64,000 nt of DNA from Streptomyces spinosisporus (GCF_022698145.1 NZ_JALDAX010000001.1:124001-188000), one strand, 5' to 3'; counted from the first letter of the stretch, positions 31,500 through 41,037 are shown. Numbers and translations: made by a program. Notes: generated by a model from the sequence alone, not told the origin.

Positions 31500-31894
31500 G
31501 CACCGAGCGCGTCAATCCGCCCGAACTCTCCCCGCCGACCGGCTTCTCCCACGCGGTCGTCGCCACCGGGTCCCGCGTGGTCTTCCTGGCCGGCCAGACC
31601 GCTCTGGACGCCGACGGAAAGATCGTCGGCGACACCCTCCCCGAGCAGTTCGAGCGGGCCCTGGCCAATCTGCTCTCGGCTCTGCGCGCGGCGGGCGGCA
31701 CCCCGGCCGACCTCGCCCGCGTCACCGTCTACGCCACCGATGTCGCCGCGTATCGCGTCCATGCGCGTGAACTGGGCGGACTCTGGCGCGAGTTGGCGGG
31801 CCGCGACTATCCGGCGATGGCCGTCGTCGAGGTCGTACGCCTGTGGGACGAGCGGGCGATGGTGGAGCTCGACGGGTTCGCCGTGCTGCCGTAG
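31496..31894 (+). CDS. RidA-family protein (enamine/imine deaminase type)
   Basis: 132 residues of the YjgF/YER057c/UK114 family: GFSHAVVATGSRVVFLAGQTALDADGK, EQFERALANLLSALRAAGG, VTVYATDVAAYR and PAMAVVEVVRLWDERAMVELDGFAVLP. RidA members hydrolyse reactive enamines and imines. GTG 31496 overlaps the dehydrogenase stop and has GGGAGGAA upstream. The product of 2-aminobenzoyl-CoA monooxygenase/reductase keeps an amino-ene group, so a deaminase fits this pathway. The classical RidA arginine is replaced or shifted, so activity is inferred. Confidence 0.82.
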   Translation: MSTERVNPPELSPPTGFSHAVVATGSRVVFLAGQTALDADGKIVGDTLPEQFERALANLLSALRAAGGTPADLARVTVYATDVAAYRVHARELGGLWRELAGRDYPAMAVVEVVRLWDERAMVELDGFAVLP

Positions 31895-31935
31895 GCAGCC
31901 GTGCCCGACCGCAGTGGGCTCGGGCCGTGGTCGGC

Positions 31936-32130
31936 TCAGGCCGCGACGGCCAGTCGCTCGACGGGCAGCCGGTGCGGTGCGACCGCGCGGCCGTCGGGCG
32001 TCAGCTCGCCGGTGTCGTCGAAGACGATCGCGCCGTCGCACAGAAGGCTCCAGCCCTGCTCGGGGTGGGCGGCGACGACGTGCACGGCGGCGGTGTCGAA
32101 GGAAGGGCACGAGGGCTGGTGGGAACACAT
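31936..32130 (-). CDS. DUF5999 family protein
   Basis: 64 residues. The N-terminus MCSHQPSCPSFDTAAVHVV and the segment HPEQGWSLLCDGAIVFDDTGELTPDGR match the small Streptomyces family DUF5999, with conserved Cys and His that could bind metal. GTGGAGG lies upstream of ATG 32130. The function is unknown. Confidence 0.85.
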   Translation of the reverse strand: MCSHQPSCPSFDTAAVHVVAAHPEQGWSLLCDGAIVFDDTGELTPDGRAVAPHRLPVERLAVAA

Positions 32131-32293
32131 GGCGCACCTCCACGTCGGTCGGGACCGTCCGTCCGGTCCCTATGAACAGACCATGCTCCCGTCGTGAACT
32201 CATCGGAACGGCCCGCCGTGAAGCGTGACAACACGCGGACAACCCCCGGACCGTTCCACGACGGTCGCAGCGGACTCGCCACCGAAGGGGTGA

Positions 32294-32827
<534 letters not shown>

Positions 32828-33011
32828 CCGCCGCAAGTCGCCCCGTCGCGCCGCCGAACCGTACGGTCGGCGGCGCGCGGCATGCCAGGAGCCGGGTCGG
32901 GTCCGCCTCCGGACCAGACGCTCTACTTATCGCTCGCGCGACGACAAGATATTGTGTAGGTACGGCGACGGGCAGCCGGCGGCGAGGAACGTGACGAGGG
33001 GTGTGACGGGC

Positions 33012-33869
33012 ATGGCGAAGGACGCGTCCGCACGGCCGGTGGTCAGCCGTCGCCGGGAGGTCGGCGACACGAGCGCCCGTTCGCTGCTGATGACCATCCT
33101 CGGCGAGTACGTCCTGCCCCGCGGCCGACCGGTGTGGACCTCGGCCCTCGTGGAGGCGCTCGCACTGTTCGGCGTCGAGGAGAAGTCGGCCCGCCAGGCG
33201 CTGGCCCGGACCGCCGCCGAGGGCTGGCTGGCCTCCGAGCGGGTGGGCCGGCGCACGCGCTGGGCCCTCACCCCGCCCGGCCGCCGTCTGCTGACCGAAG
33301 GCGCGCAGCGCATCTACGACTTCGGCAGCGAGGAGCGCACCTGGGACGGCACCTGGCTGATGGTCCTGGTCTCGGTGCCGGAGTCCAAGCGGGACCTGCG
33401 GCACCGGGTCCGCACCCGGCTCAGCTGGGCCGGCTTCGGCTCCCCGGAACCCGGCGTATGGATCACTCCCCGCACCGACCGGGAGCCGGAGGCGCTCGGC
33501 GTGCTGAAGGAACTGGGCCTCGCCGACGACGCGATGTCCTTCACCGCCGCCTACGGCGCCGTCGGCAGCGAGCCGGCCATGGTCGCCCGTGCCTGGGACC
33601 TCAGCGAGGTGGAGGACCGCTACGAGGCGTTCATCGACGAGTTCACGGGCCTGCACCCCGCGGACGGCGACGCCGTGCTGCACGCCCTGACCGGCCTGGT
33701 CCACGCATGGCGCCGCTTCCCCTTCCTCGACCCCCGCCTGCCCTCGAAGCTGCTCCCGGCGGGCTGGAGCGGCGCCAGGGCGGCGGCCCTGTTCCACGCC
33801 AAGCACGCCGAATGGAGCGCGGGGGCGCAGCAGCGGTGGGAGGAACTGGCGGGCCGGGACGCGCCCTAG
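33012..33869 (+). CDS. PaaX-family transcriptional regulator (second copy)
   Basis: 285 residues with the PaaX organisation: SARSLLMTILGEYVLPRG, a winged helix (ARQALARTAAEGWLASERVGRR), and WLMVLVSVPESKRDLRHRVRTRLSWAGFGSPEPGVWITP. It is clearly related to, but different from, the PaaX protein at 27685. It converges with the benzoyl-CoA box operon and is the best local candidate to regulate it. ATG 33012 has GAGGGG ten bases upstream; a GTG at 33003 is also in frame. Confidence 0.82.
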   Translation: MAKDASARPVVSRRREVGDTSARSLLMTILGEYVLPRGRPVWTSALVEALALFGVEEKSARQALARTAAEGWLASERVGRRTRWALTPPGRRLLTEGAQRIYDFGSEERTWDGTWLMVLVSVPESKRDLRHRVRTRLSWAGFGSPEPGVWITPRTDREPEALGVLKELGLADDAMSFTAAYGAVGSEPAMVARAWDLSEVEDRYEAFIDEFTGLHPADGDAVLHALTGLVHAWRRFPFLDPRLPSKLLPAGWSGARAAALFHAKHAEWSAGAQQRWEELAGRDAP

Positions 33870-33912
33870 ACCGCAAGTCGCCCTAGACCGCGAGTCGCCC
33901 TAGACCGCGAGC
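33862..33912. repeat. Three tandem 17-bp repeats at converging gene ends
   Basis: The unit CGCCCTAGACCGCRAGT occurs at 33862, 33879 and 33896 (the last copy differs at its final base). The first unit contains the stop codon of the PaaX gene and the third contains the stop codon of the amidohydrolase gene on the other strand. It looks like a local duplication of gene ends. Confidence 0.75.
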
Positions 33913-34757
33913 CCCGGGAACACCTTCGCCGCGTTCTGGGACAGCACGCCCCGCAGGGTCTCCTCCGGCAGGTCCAGTTTGCGCAGGGCGGTGACGTTGG
34001 CGGCGGTGCCCGGTACTCCCGGCCAGTCCGTGCCGAAGATCCAGCGGCCCGCCAGCCGGGACAGGTCGAAGCGGGCGTAGTACTCGGGGAGCCTGCGCGG
34101 GGGCAGCCCGGCCAGGTCCAGCCAGACGTTCGGGCGGGCCAGCGCGAGGAACGCGGCCGTGTCGTACCACCAGCCGCGCCCGCCGTGGGCGAAGACGAAC
34201 TGCACGCCGGGGAAGTCCTCCACGGCGTCGAGCATCAGCTGCGGGTCACCGAACCGGGCCCGCGCGCCCGGGAAGGTGGACGTGCCCGAGTGCACGATCA
34301 CCGGGACACCGCGCTCGGCGCACAGCGCGTAGAGCGGGTACAGCTCCTTGTCGGCCGGGTCGAAACCGGCGTGCACGGGATGCAGCTTGACCGCGACCGC
34401 GCCGAGCTCCAGCTGGCGCTCGGCCTCCGCCACCAGCGGGTGGTGCAGATGCGGGTTGACGTTCGCGACCAGCCGGAAGCGCACCGGGTTGCACGCGACG
34501 ATCGGCAGCAGGTCCTCGATCGGCTGGATGCCCGTGGCTCGCGGGCTGTACTCGCAGAACAGCAGCGCGCGGTCGACACCCTCGGACTCCAGCAGGGCGT
34601 CCAGCCGTTCGGGCACCGGATCGCCCCGCTCGTCGTAGGCGTCGCGCCAGGGGTGCCCGGCGGAGAACGTCTGCGCCCACTCGAACCAGGACGGCTTGAG
34701 CGTGGACAGCCGCGGCACATGGACGTGCGCGTCCACCACCGGCTCGCCGTCGATCAC
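33900..34757 (-). CDS. Amidohydrolase family (TIM-barrel) protein in the box operon
   Basis: 285 residues of the amidohydrolase-2 family: VVDAHVHVPRLS metal motif at the N-terminus, VAVKLHPVHAGFDP, VPVIVHSGTS, FVFAHGGRG and IFGTDWPGVPGT. GTG 34757 overlaps the ligase stop by 4 bases, so it belongs to the box operon. Related proteins act as hydrolases or decarboxylases on aromatic-derived acids. Its role in benzoate catabolism is unknown. The C-terminus ends in a tandem repeat. Confidence 0.8.
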   Translation of the reverse strand: MIDGEPVVDAHVHVPRLSTLKPSWFEWAQTFSAGHPWRDAYDERGDPVPERLDALLESEGVDRALLFCEYSPRATGIQPIEDLLPIVACNPVRFRLVANVNPHLHHPLVAEAERQLELGAVAVKLHPVHAGFDPADKELYPLYALCAERGVPVIVHSGTSTFPGARARFGDPQLMLDAVEDFPGVQFVFAHGGRGWWYDTAAFLALARPNVWLDLAGLPPRRLPEYYARFDLSRLAGRWIFGTDWPGVPGTAANVTALRKLDLPEETLRGVLSQNAAKVFPGLAV

Positions 34758-36283
34758 GGTGCCTCCTCGGAGCGGACCATCTCCCGCAGCACATTGCGCC
34801 GGATCTTCCCCGTGGGCGTGCGCGGCAGTTCGGCCAGCGCGACGACCGCGCGCGGACGCTTGAACGCGGCCAGCCCCTCCCGGCACCAGGCCACCAGCGC
34901 CTCCGCGTCGACCTCGCGTCCCGCCCTGGGCACCACGCACGCGACCGGCTTGTCCAGCCCGTCCGCGTCCCGCGCGCCCACCACGGCGACCTCGGCCACG
35001 TCCGGATGGGCCAGCAGCCGCTCCTCGACCTCGGCGGGCGCGACCCAGATGCCGCCCGCCTTGAGCAGGTCGTTGGTGCGGCCCATGCAGGTGTACGTGC
35101 CGTCGCCGTTGCGGACGTAGGTGTCACCGGTCCGCACCCAGTCGCCGAGGAAGACCTGACGGGTGGTGTCGGCGCGGCACCAGTAGCCGGTGGCGGCCGA
35201 CGCCCCGCGGACGTACAGCTCGCCGGGCACGCCCTCGCCCGCCACCACCCGGCCCTCCCCGTCCCGCAGCTCCACGGCGTACCCCGGAACAGGCTCGCCG
35301 GAGGAGCCCGGATGGACCCGCCCCTGCCGATTGGAGATGAAGATGTGCAGCATCTCGGTCGACCCGATCCCGTCGAGGACCTCGACGCCGAACCGCTCCC
35401 GCATCCCCCGGTAGATACGCGCCGGCAGCGCCTCACCGGCCGAGACACCCGCGCGTACGGTCGCGAAGGCGTCGTCGGGGATGTCGAGGCCCGCGAGCAG
35501 CGCCCCGAGGAAGCCGGGCACGCCGAACAGAAGGGTGGCCCGGTCGGCCGCCGCCCGTTTGGCGAACAGCGCGGGCGAGGGCCGCGCCGGTTCCAGCAGG
35601 GCCGTCGCGCCCACCGACAGCGGGAAGAACATCGAGTTGCCGAGGCCGTACGCGAAGAACAGCTTCGCCACCGACAGACAGCGGTCCTCGGGGCCGATGC
35701 CGAGCACCTGTCGCCCGTAGGTCTCCGCCACCAGCCTGATGTCCTCGTGCCGGTGCATGGCCGCCTTGGGTGTGCCCGTGGTGCCGGACGTGTAGAGCCA
35801 CAGGGCGGGGGAGTCCGGCCAGGAGGGGTACGGCTCCTCGTGCGCGCCCGGGGCGGCGGCCCGCAGCCGCTGCCACTCGTCGCCGATCACGACGTGCTGG
35901 ACCTCCGGAGCCTCCTGCACGGCCGCCCGCACCAGCTCGGCGAACTCGGCCGACCCCAGCACCACGCGGGTACGGCAGTCCGCGACCAGTCGGCCCAGCT
36001 CCGCGCCGGTCAGCATGGTCGAGGCGGGCACGGCCACCGCGCCGATGCGGAAGGCGGCGAGGATGCCGGTGAACAGTTCGACGTCGTCCGCCATGCAGAA
36101 CAGGACGCGTTCCTCGGGCCGCACCCCGAGGGCCCGCAGCCCGGCGGCCACCCGGCGGACCTCGCCGGACAGCTCCTCGTAGGTCAGGGACCGGGTGGGC
36201 GTCACGACGGCCGTGCGGCCGCCGTTCCCCTCCGCCGTGTGCCGGTCGACCAGCCACTGTGCCGCGTTGAACAGCTCGGGCAT
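34754..36283 (-). CDS. Benzoate-CoA ligase family protein
   Basis: 509 residues: LYTSGTTGTPKAAMHRHED, LDGIGSTEMLHIFISN, VRTGDTYVRNGDGTYTCMGRTNDLLKAGG and LPRTPTGKIRRNVL. The STEMLHIFISN signature is that of benzoate-CoA ligases. It sits between boxB and the amidohydrolase gene, making benzoyl-CoA for the BoxB epoxidase. ATG 36283 lies 10 bp after the boxB stop. Substrates such as 4-hydroxybenzoate cannot be excluded. Confidence 0.9.
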   Translation of the reverse strand: MPELFNAAQWLVDRHTAEGNGGRTAVVTPTRSLTYEELSGEVRRVAAGLRALGVRPEERVLFCMADDVELFTGILAAFRIGAVAVPASTMLTGAELGRLVADCRTRVVLGSAEFAELVRAAVQEAPEVQHVVIGDEWQRLRAAAPGAHEEPYPSWPDSPALWLYTSGTTGTPKAAMHRHEDIRLVAETYGRQVLGIGPEDRCLSVAKLFFAYGLGNSMFFPLSVGATALLEPARPSPALFAKRAAADRATLLFGVPGFLGALLAGLDIPDDAFATVRAGVSAGEALPARIYRGMRERFGVEVLDGIGSTEMLHIFISNRQGRVHPGSSGEPVPGYAVELRDGEGRVVAGEGVPGELYVRGASAATGYWCRADTTRQVFLGDWVRTGDTYVRNGDGTYTCMGRTNDLLKAGGIWVAPAEVEERLLAHPDVAEVAVVGARDADGLDKPVACVVPRAGREVDAEALVAWCREGLAAFKRPRAVVALAELPRTPTGKIRRNVLREMVRSEEAP

Positions 36284-36293
36284 GACGGCCGCC

Positions 36294-37715
36294 TCACACC
36301 AGTCGGACGTACTCGTAGTCGAACGGCTTGCCGTTGATGCCGCTCGTCGGCGGCGCCACCCAGCTCGCGATCTTCCCGCGCTCGTACACCGGCTGCATCA
36401 ACGACCGTACGAACGCCAGGTCTTCGGCCGTCGGCAGCCACTTCCCGCGGCTCGCCTCCCAGGTCTCCTCGTCGACGATCGTGCCGTCGGGCGTGATGTG
36501 ATGACCCGAGGCGAGGCCGACACCGCGGTTGAAGCCGGGGTGCGGGAGCGTCAGCCGGACGTCGATGCCGTGCTCCTGAAGGATGCGGTTCCAGCGCTTG
36601 ACGCCCGTCCGGCAGTCGGCGATGTACTCGTCGCGCAGATCCAGATTGAGGGCGAGCAGCGCGGGCACCTCGTCGACCGCCCAGGTGCCGTCCGGGGCCG
36701 GCTTGTCCAACCGCACGCCGTCCTCGGTGAGTCGATGGTCGTCGCCGCGCCGCTCTTCCTGCCAGCGGCCCTTGAGACCGGCCGTGTAGTAGTTGGCCGC
36801 GTTGGTGGAGGTCTCGCTGCCGAACAGGTCCAGCGAGACCGTGTAGTGGAAGTTGATGTACTTCTGGATGATGTCGAGCGGGATGCCGCCGCAGGCCGCG
36901 ATGTCCAACGTGTCGTGCTCTCGCACCAGTTGGGCGCTGCGGGTGACCACCCGGTCGACCCCGGTGGTGCCCACCATCATGTGGTGCGCCTCCTCCTTCA
37001 GCATGAAGACGCAGGTCCGCGACAGCGGATCGAAGGCGCTCTCCTTGAGTGAGCCCAGCTGGTACTTGCCGTCCCGGTCGGTGAAGTACGTGAACATGTA
37101 GAAGGCCAGCCAGTCGGCGGTCTCCTCGTTGAACGCGCCCAGGATGCGCGGCGAGTCGGGGCTGCCGGAGTTGCGGTACAGCAGCGCCTCCGCCTCCTCG
37201 CGCCCCTCGCGGCCGAAGTAGGCGTGCAGCAGATACACCATCGCCCACAGATGCCGCCCCTCCTCCACATTGACCTGGAAGAGGTTGCGCAGGTCGTACA
37301 GGCTCGGCGCGCTCAGCCCCAGCAGGCGCTGCTGCTCCACCGAGGCGGGCTCGGTGTCGCCCTGGACGACGATCAGCCGCTGCAGATCGGCGCGGTACTC
37401 GCCGGGCACCTGCTGCCAGACCGGCTCGCCCTTGTGCTCGCCGAAGGCGACCCGGCGGTCCGGGGTGGGCTCGGCGAGGAAGATGCCCCAGCGGTAGTCG
37501 GGCACGTTGACGTGATCGAAGTGCGCCCAGCCGTCGCGGCCCACCGACACGGCCGTCCGCAGATAGACGCCGTGGTTCTCCAGCGACGGGCCCATCTCGC
37601 CCCACCAGCCGAGGAACTTGGGCTGCCAGCCCTCCAGCGCGCGCTGCAGCCGGCGGTCGTCGGCCAGGCCGACATTGTTGGGGATCTTGGAGTCGTAGTC
37701 GATGGCGGTGGGCAT
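36294..37715 (-). CDS. boxB: Benzoyl-CoA 2,3-epoxidase subunit BoxB
   Basis: 473 residues. BoxB is a diiron monooxygenase that turns benzoyl-CoA into the 2,3-epoxide. Likely iron ligands lie in NVEEGRHLWAM (about 149-159) and KEEAHHMMVG (about 240-249), with YFTDRDGKYQLGSL between. Length is usual for BoxB. ATG 37715 is 4 bp after the boxC stop. The reductase BoxA that should supply electrons is not seen in this window. Confidence 0.93.
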   Translation of the reverse strand: MPTAIDYDSKIPNNVGLADDRRLQRALEGWQPKFLGWWGEMGPSLENHGVYLRTAVSVGRDGWAHFDHVNVPDYRWGIFLAEPTPDRRVAFGEHKGEPVWQQVPGEYRADLQRLIVVQGDTEPASVEQQRLLGLSAPSLYDLRNLFQVNVEEGRHLWAMVYLLHAYFGREGREEAEALLYRNSGSPDSPRILGAFNEETADWLAFYMFTYFTDRDGKYQLGSLKESAFDPLSRTCVFMLKEEAHHMMVGTTGVDRVVTRSAQLVREHDTLDIAACGGIPLDIIQKYINFHYTVSLDLFGSETSTNAANYYTAGLKGRWQEERRGDDHRLTEDGVRLDKPAPDGTWAVDEVPALLALNLDLRDEYIADCRTGVKRWNRILQEHGIDVRLTLPHPGFNRGVGLASGHHITPDGTIVDEETWEASRGKWLPTAEDLAFVRSLMQPVYERGKIASWVAPPTSGINGKPFDYEYVRLV

Positions 37716-37719
37716 CGGG

Positions 37720-39342
37720 TCACACTCGCTTCCGGTCGTAGACCGCCCGCTGCCCGGTGCCGTAGCGGCGCAACGCGCCGTCGGGACCCGAGGCATTGGG
37801 GCGTACGAAGATCCAGTTCTGCCACGCGCTGAGCCGCCCGAAGATCTTGGTCTCCATGGTCTCCGGGCCGGTGAACCGGTGGTTCGCCTCCATCCCGGTG
37901 AGCGCGTCCGGGCTCAGCGCCGCCCGGTTCTCCAGGACGATGCGGATCGCGTCCTCCCAGTCGAGGTCGTCGGGAGCGTCGGTGACGAGACCCAGATCGC
38001 GGGCCCGGGCGGCGGACAGCGGGTGCCCCGCCTCCCGCCGCAGCCAGTCGAGGTGATCCTCGTGGCCGTAGAAACGGGACTGGAGGCGCGACAGTCCGTT
38101 GCCCATGGGGAAGGTGCCGAAGTTGGCCTCGGACAGGGCGAGTTCGGCGCGCTCCTCGCTGTCCGGGTCCTCGATCGGTGGCCCGTCCAGCATGTACTGG
38201 ACGTCGCAGGCGAGGGCGAGCTCCAGCAGTAGCCCGGCGAAGCAGCTGCCGGGCTCGATCAGGGCGACGAGGCTGCGGCTGGTGACGTCGAGGCGCTTCA
38301 GGGTGCGCTTGTAGTAGTGCAGGATCTCGTTCGCCAGCCAGTCGTCCTTCGCGCTCGACAACCGCTGTTCCTCGGCGAGTACGCGCTCGCGGTCGCCCTC
38401 GGTGCGCAGCACCCAGGTGCCCAGCTCGGGCTCGTTCGCCCGCAGCCGCAGGATCAGGTCGTCGAGCTCACGGGTGAGGTCGAGCAGCCAGCCGCCCTGG
38501 TCGCCGGGCCCGCGGACGGTGATCCGGACCAGCCCTCGCGGACGATCGAACTCGCCCCGCACATACCGGTAGAAGATCCCCTTGTCGCTGATCTCCCGCT
38601 CCAGCGGGGCGAGTTGCATGCCCCGCACGTCCGCCGGCCGGGGATGGCGCGCCGCGGCCTCCCGCGCCCGCTGCTCGACGACCGCACGGAAGTCCCGGCG
38701 CGGCACCACCTCGTCCACCAGCCGCCAGTCGACGGCCGTCTTGCCGCGTACGCCGTCGCTGCGGGTGGCGAAGACATCGGCGAGGTCCTTGCGCACATGG
38801 CGCTTGTCCGTCAGCCGGGTCAGCCCGCCGGTGCCGGGCAGCACGCCCAGCAGCGGCACCTCGGGCAGCGCGACCGTGGAGGAGTTGTCGTCGATCAGCA
38901 GGATCCGGTCGCAGGCGAGCGCGAGCTCGTAACCGCCGCCCGCGCAGGAGCCGTTGACCGCGGCGATGAAGGTGAGGCCCGAGTGCTCGGAGGCGTCCTC
39001 CATGGCGCCCCGGGTCTCGTTGGTGAACTTGCAGAAGTTCACCTTCCACTCGTGCGGGGAGCCCGCGAGCATCCGGATGTTCGCCCCCGCGCAGAACACC
39101 TTCTCCTTGGCGCTGGTCACCACCACCGCCCGCACCTCGGGATGCTCGAACCGCAGCCGCTGCACGGCGTCGTACAGCTCGATGTCCACGCCGAGGTCGT
39201 AGGAGTTGAGCTTCAGCTCGTACCCCGGCACCAGTCCGCCCTGCTCGTCGACGTCCAGCTCCAGCCAGGCCACCGGCCCGTCCGTACGCAGCCTCCAGTG
39301 CCGGTACGTCTCCGGGCTCCGGTCGAAGGACACCTCCACCAT
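37720..39342 (-). CDS. boxC: 2,3-epoxybenzoyl-CoA dihydrolase BoxC
   Basis: 540 residues with two crotonase-like halves. The first has KEKVFCAGANIRMLAG and FIAAVNGSCAGGGYELALACD, the second SLVALIEPGSCFAGLLLELALACDVQYML. BoxC opens the epoxide ring hydrolytically, releasing formate and an aldehyde. GAGGAGG precedes ATG 39342. It is the first gene of the leftward operon boxC-boxB-ligase-amidohydrolase, whose promoter carries an inverted repeat at 39389-39425. Confidence 0.93.
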   Translation of the reverse strand: MVEVSFDRSPETYRHWRLRTDGPVAWLELDVDEQGGLVPGYELKLNSYDLGVDIELYDAVQRLRFEHPEVRAVVVTSAKEKVFCAGANIRMLAGSPHEWKVNFCKFTNETRGAMEDASEHSGLTFIAAVNGSCAGGGYELALACDRILLIDDNSSTVALPEVPLLGVLPGTGGLTRLTDKRHVRKDLADVFATRSDGVRGKTAVDWRLVDEVVPRRDFRAVVEQRAREAAARHPRPADVRGMQLAPLEREISDKGIFYRYVRGEFDRPRGLVRITVRGPGDQGGWLLDLTRELDDLILRLRANEPELGTWVLRTEGDRERVLAEEQRLSSAKDDWLANEILHYYKRTLKRLDVTSRSLVALIEPGSCFAGLLLELALACDVQYMLDGPPIEDPDSEERAELALSEANFGTFPMGNGLSRLQSRFYGHEDHLDWLRREAGHPLSAARARDLGLVTDAPDDLDWEDAIRIVLENRAALSPDALTGMEANHRFTGPETMETKIFGRLSAWQNWIFVRPNASGPDGALRRYGTGQRAVYDRKRV

Positions 39343-39388
39343 GCCGAGCGCCTCCTCGCGCCGGTGCGGGTACCGATGTCCTCGATGG

Positions 39389-39425
39389 TCTACAGAAGAG
39401 CGTCATGGCGTCAAGGTTCTGTAGA
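39389..39425. promoter_or_regulatory. Inverted repeat in the box operon promoter
   Basis: TCTACAGAA and TTCTGTAGA form a perfect 9-bp inverted repeat with a 19-base spacer that contains TTGACG-like sequence (leftward). It lies 47 bp upstream of the boxC ATG and is probably the operator of the box operon. The nearby PaaX protein is a candidate binder. Confidence 0.6.
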
Positions 39426-39450
39426 ACAAAAAGAGGGCGGAACGCACCGC

Positions 39451-39482
39451 GGCGCCGGGCCCGCGGTACGGGGCCCGGCGCC
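39451..39482. terminator. Terminator after the HTH-MurA gene
   Basis: GGCGCCGGGCCC and GGGCCCGGCGCC form a perfect 12-bp stem with loop GCGGTACG. It follows the stop codon at 39508 on the leftward strand and separates the gene from the box promoter. Confidence 0.8.
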
Positions 39483-39507
39483 ACAGGGGGTCAGGGGACT
39501 CGGGGGC

Positions 39508-41037
39508 TCAGATGTCCCGGAAGATCTCGATCTGCGCCCCCACCGAGTTCAGCCGCTCGGCGAGATCCTCGTAGCCGCGGTTGATGACGTACACATTCCG
39601 CAGCACGGACGTCCCCTCGGCCGCCATCATCGCCAGCAGGACGACCACGGCGGGGCGCAGGGCCGGTGGGCACATCATCTCGGCGGCGCGCCAGCGGGTC
39701 GGGCCCTCTACCAACACCCGGTGAGGGTCGAGGAGTTGGAGGCGGCCGCCGAGGCGGTTGAGGTCCGTGAGGTAGATCGCGCGGTTGTCGTAGACCCAGT
39801 CGTGGATCAGCGTCTTGCCCTGCGCGACGGCCGCGATCGCCGCGAAGAAGGGGACGTTGTCGATGTTCAGGCCCGGGAAGGGCATGGGGTGGATCTTGTC
39901 GATCGGCGCCTCCAGCTTGGAGGGGCGGACGGTCAGGTCCACCAGGCGCGTACGGCCGTTGTCCGCGAAGTACTCCGCGGTGCGGTCGTGGTCGAGCCCC
40001 ATCTCCTCCAGGACCGCCAGCTCGATCTCCAGGAACTCGATCGGCACCCGGCGCACGGTCAGCTCCGACTCCGTGACCACCGCGGCCGCCAGCAGGCTCA
40101 TCGCCTCGACCGGGTCCTCCGAGGGGGAGTAGTCCACGTCGACGTCGATGTCCGGCACACCGTGCACGGTGAGCGTCGTGGTGCCGATGCCCTCGACCCG
40201 GACGCCGAGCGCCTCCAGGAAGAAGCACAGGTCCTGGACCATGTAGTTGGAGGACGCGTTGCGGATGACGGTGACCTGGTCGGCCCGGGCGGCGGCCAGC
40301 AGCGCGTTCTCGGTGACGGTGTCCCCACGCTCGGTCAGCACGATCGGCCGGTCGGGCCGCACCGCCCGGTCCACCAGGGCGTGGTACTGCCCCTCGGTGG
40401 CCGTGATGTCCAGCCCGAACCGGCGCAGCGCGATCATGTGCGGTTCGATCGTCCGCGTGCCGAGGTCGCAGCCGCCCGCGTACGGCAGCTTGAAGCGGTC
40501 CATGCGGTGCAGCAGCGGTCCGAAGAACATGATGATGGACCGCGTCCGTACGGCCGCCTCCGCGTCGATCGCCGCCATGTTCAGCTCGGCGGGCGGCACG
40601 ATCTCCAGGTCGACCCCGTCGTTGACCCAACGGGTCCGCACCCCGATGGAGTTGAGCACTTCCAGGAGCCGGTAGACCTCCTCGATCCGCGCCACCCGGC
40701 GCAGTACGGTGCGCCCCTTGTTGAGCAGGGACGCGCACAGCAGCGCGACACACGCGTTCTTGCTCGTCTTGACGTCGATGGCGCCGGAGAGCCGGCGGCC
40801 ACCGACGACGCGCAGATGCATCGGACCCGAGTAGCCCAGCGAGACGATTTCGCTGTCCAGGGCCTCACCGATACGGGCAATCATCTCAAGGCTGATGTTC
40901 TGATTCCCGCGCTCGATGCGGTTGACAGCGCTCTGACTTGTGCCGAGCGCCTCCGCCAGCTGCGCCTGAGTCCAGCCACGGTGCTGCCGGGCGTCGCGGA
41001 TGAGCCTGCCGATGCGTACGAGGTAGTCGTCTGCCAT
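39508..41037 (-). CDS. murA2: HTH-fused UDP-N-acetylglucosamine 1-carboxyvinyltransferase (MurA-like)
   Basis: 509 residues. Residues about 8-62 form an XRE-type helix-turn-helix (RGWTQAQLAEALGTSQSAVNRIERG). Residues about 72-509 are a MurA-type enolpyruvyl transferase, with Lys93-Asn94 (KTSKNACVALL) and the reactive Cys190 in PYAGGCDLG matching Escherichia coli Cys115. MurA makes the first committed precursor of peptidoglycan. The N-terminal DNA-binding domain is not part of classical MurA (about 420 residues). The ATG at 41037 begins the HTH. A palindrome lies 11 bp upstream at 41048-41066, suggesting autoregulation. It matches the murA2 gene beside aconitase in S. coelicolor. Confidence 0.9.
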   Translation of the reverse strand: MADDYLVRIGRLIRDARQHRGWTQAQLAEALGTSQSAVNRIERGNQNISLEMIARIGEALDSEIVSLGYSGPMHLRVVGGRRLSGAIDVKTSKNACVALLCASLLNKGRTVLRRVARIEEVYRLLEVLNSIGVRTRWVNDGVDLEIVPPAELNMAAIDAEAAVRTRSIIMFFGPLLHRMDRFKLPYAGGCDLGTRTIEPHMIALRRFGLDITATEGQYHALVDRAVRPDRPIVLTERGDTVTENALLAAARADQVTVIRNASSNYMVQDLCFFLEALGVRVEGIGTTTLTVHGVPDIDVDVDYSPSEDPVEAMSLLAAAVVTESELTVRRVPIEFLEIELAVLEEMGLDHDRTAEYFADNGRTRLVDLTVRPSKLEAPIDKIHPMPFPGLNIDNVPFFAAIAAVAQGKTLIHDWVYDNRAIYLTDLNRLGGRLQLLDPHRVLVEGPTRWRAAEMMCPPALRPAVVVLLAMMAAEGTSVLRNVYVINRGYEDLAERLNSVGAQIEIFRDI

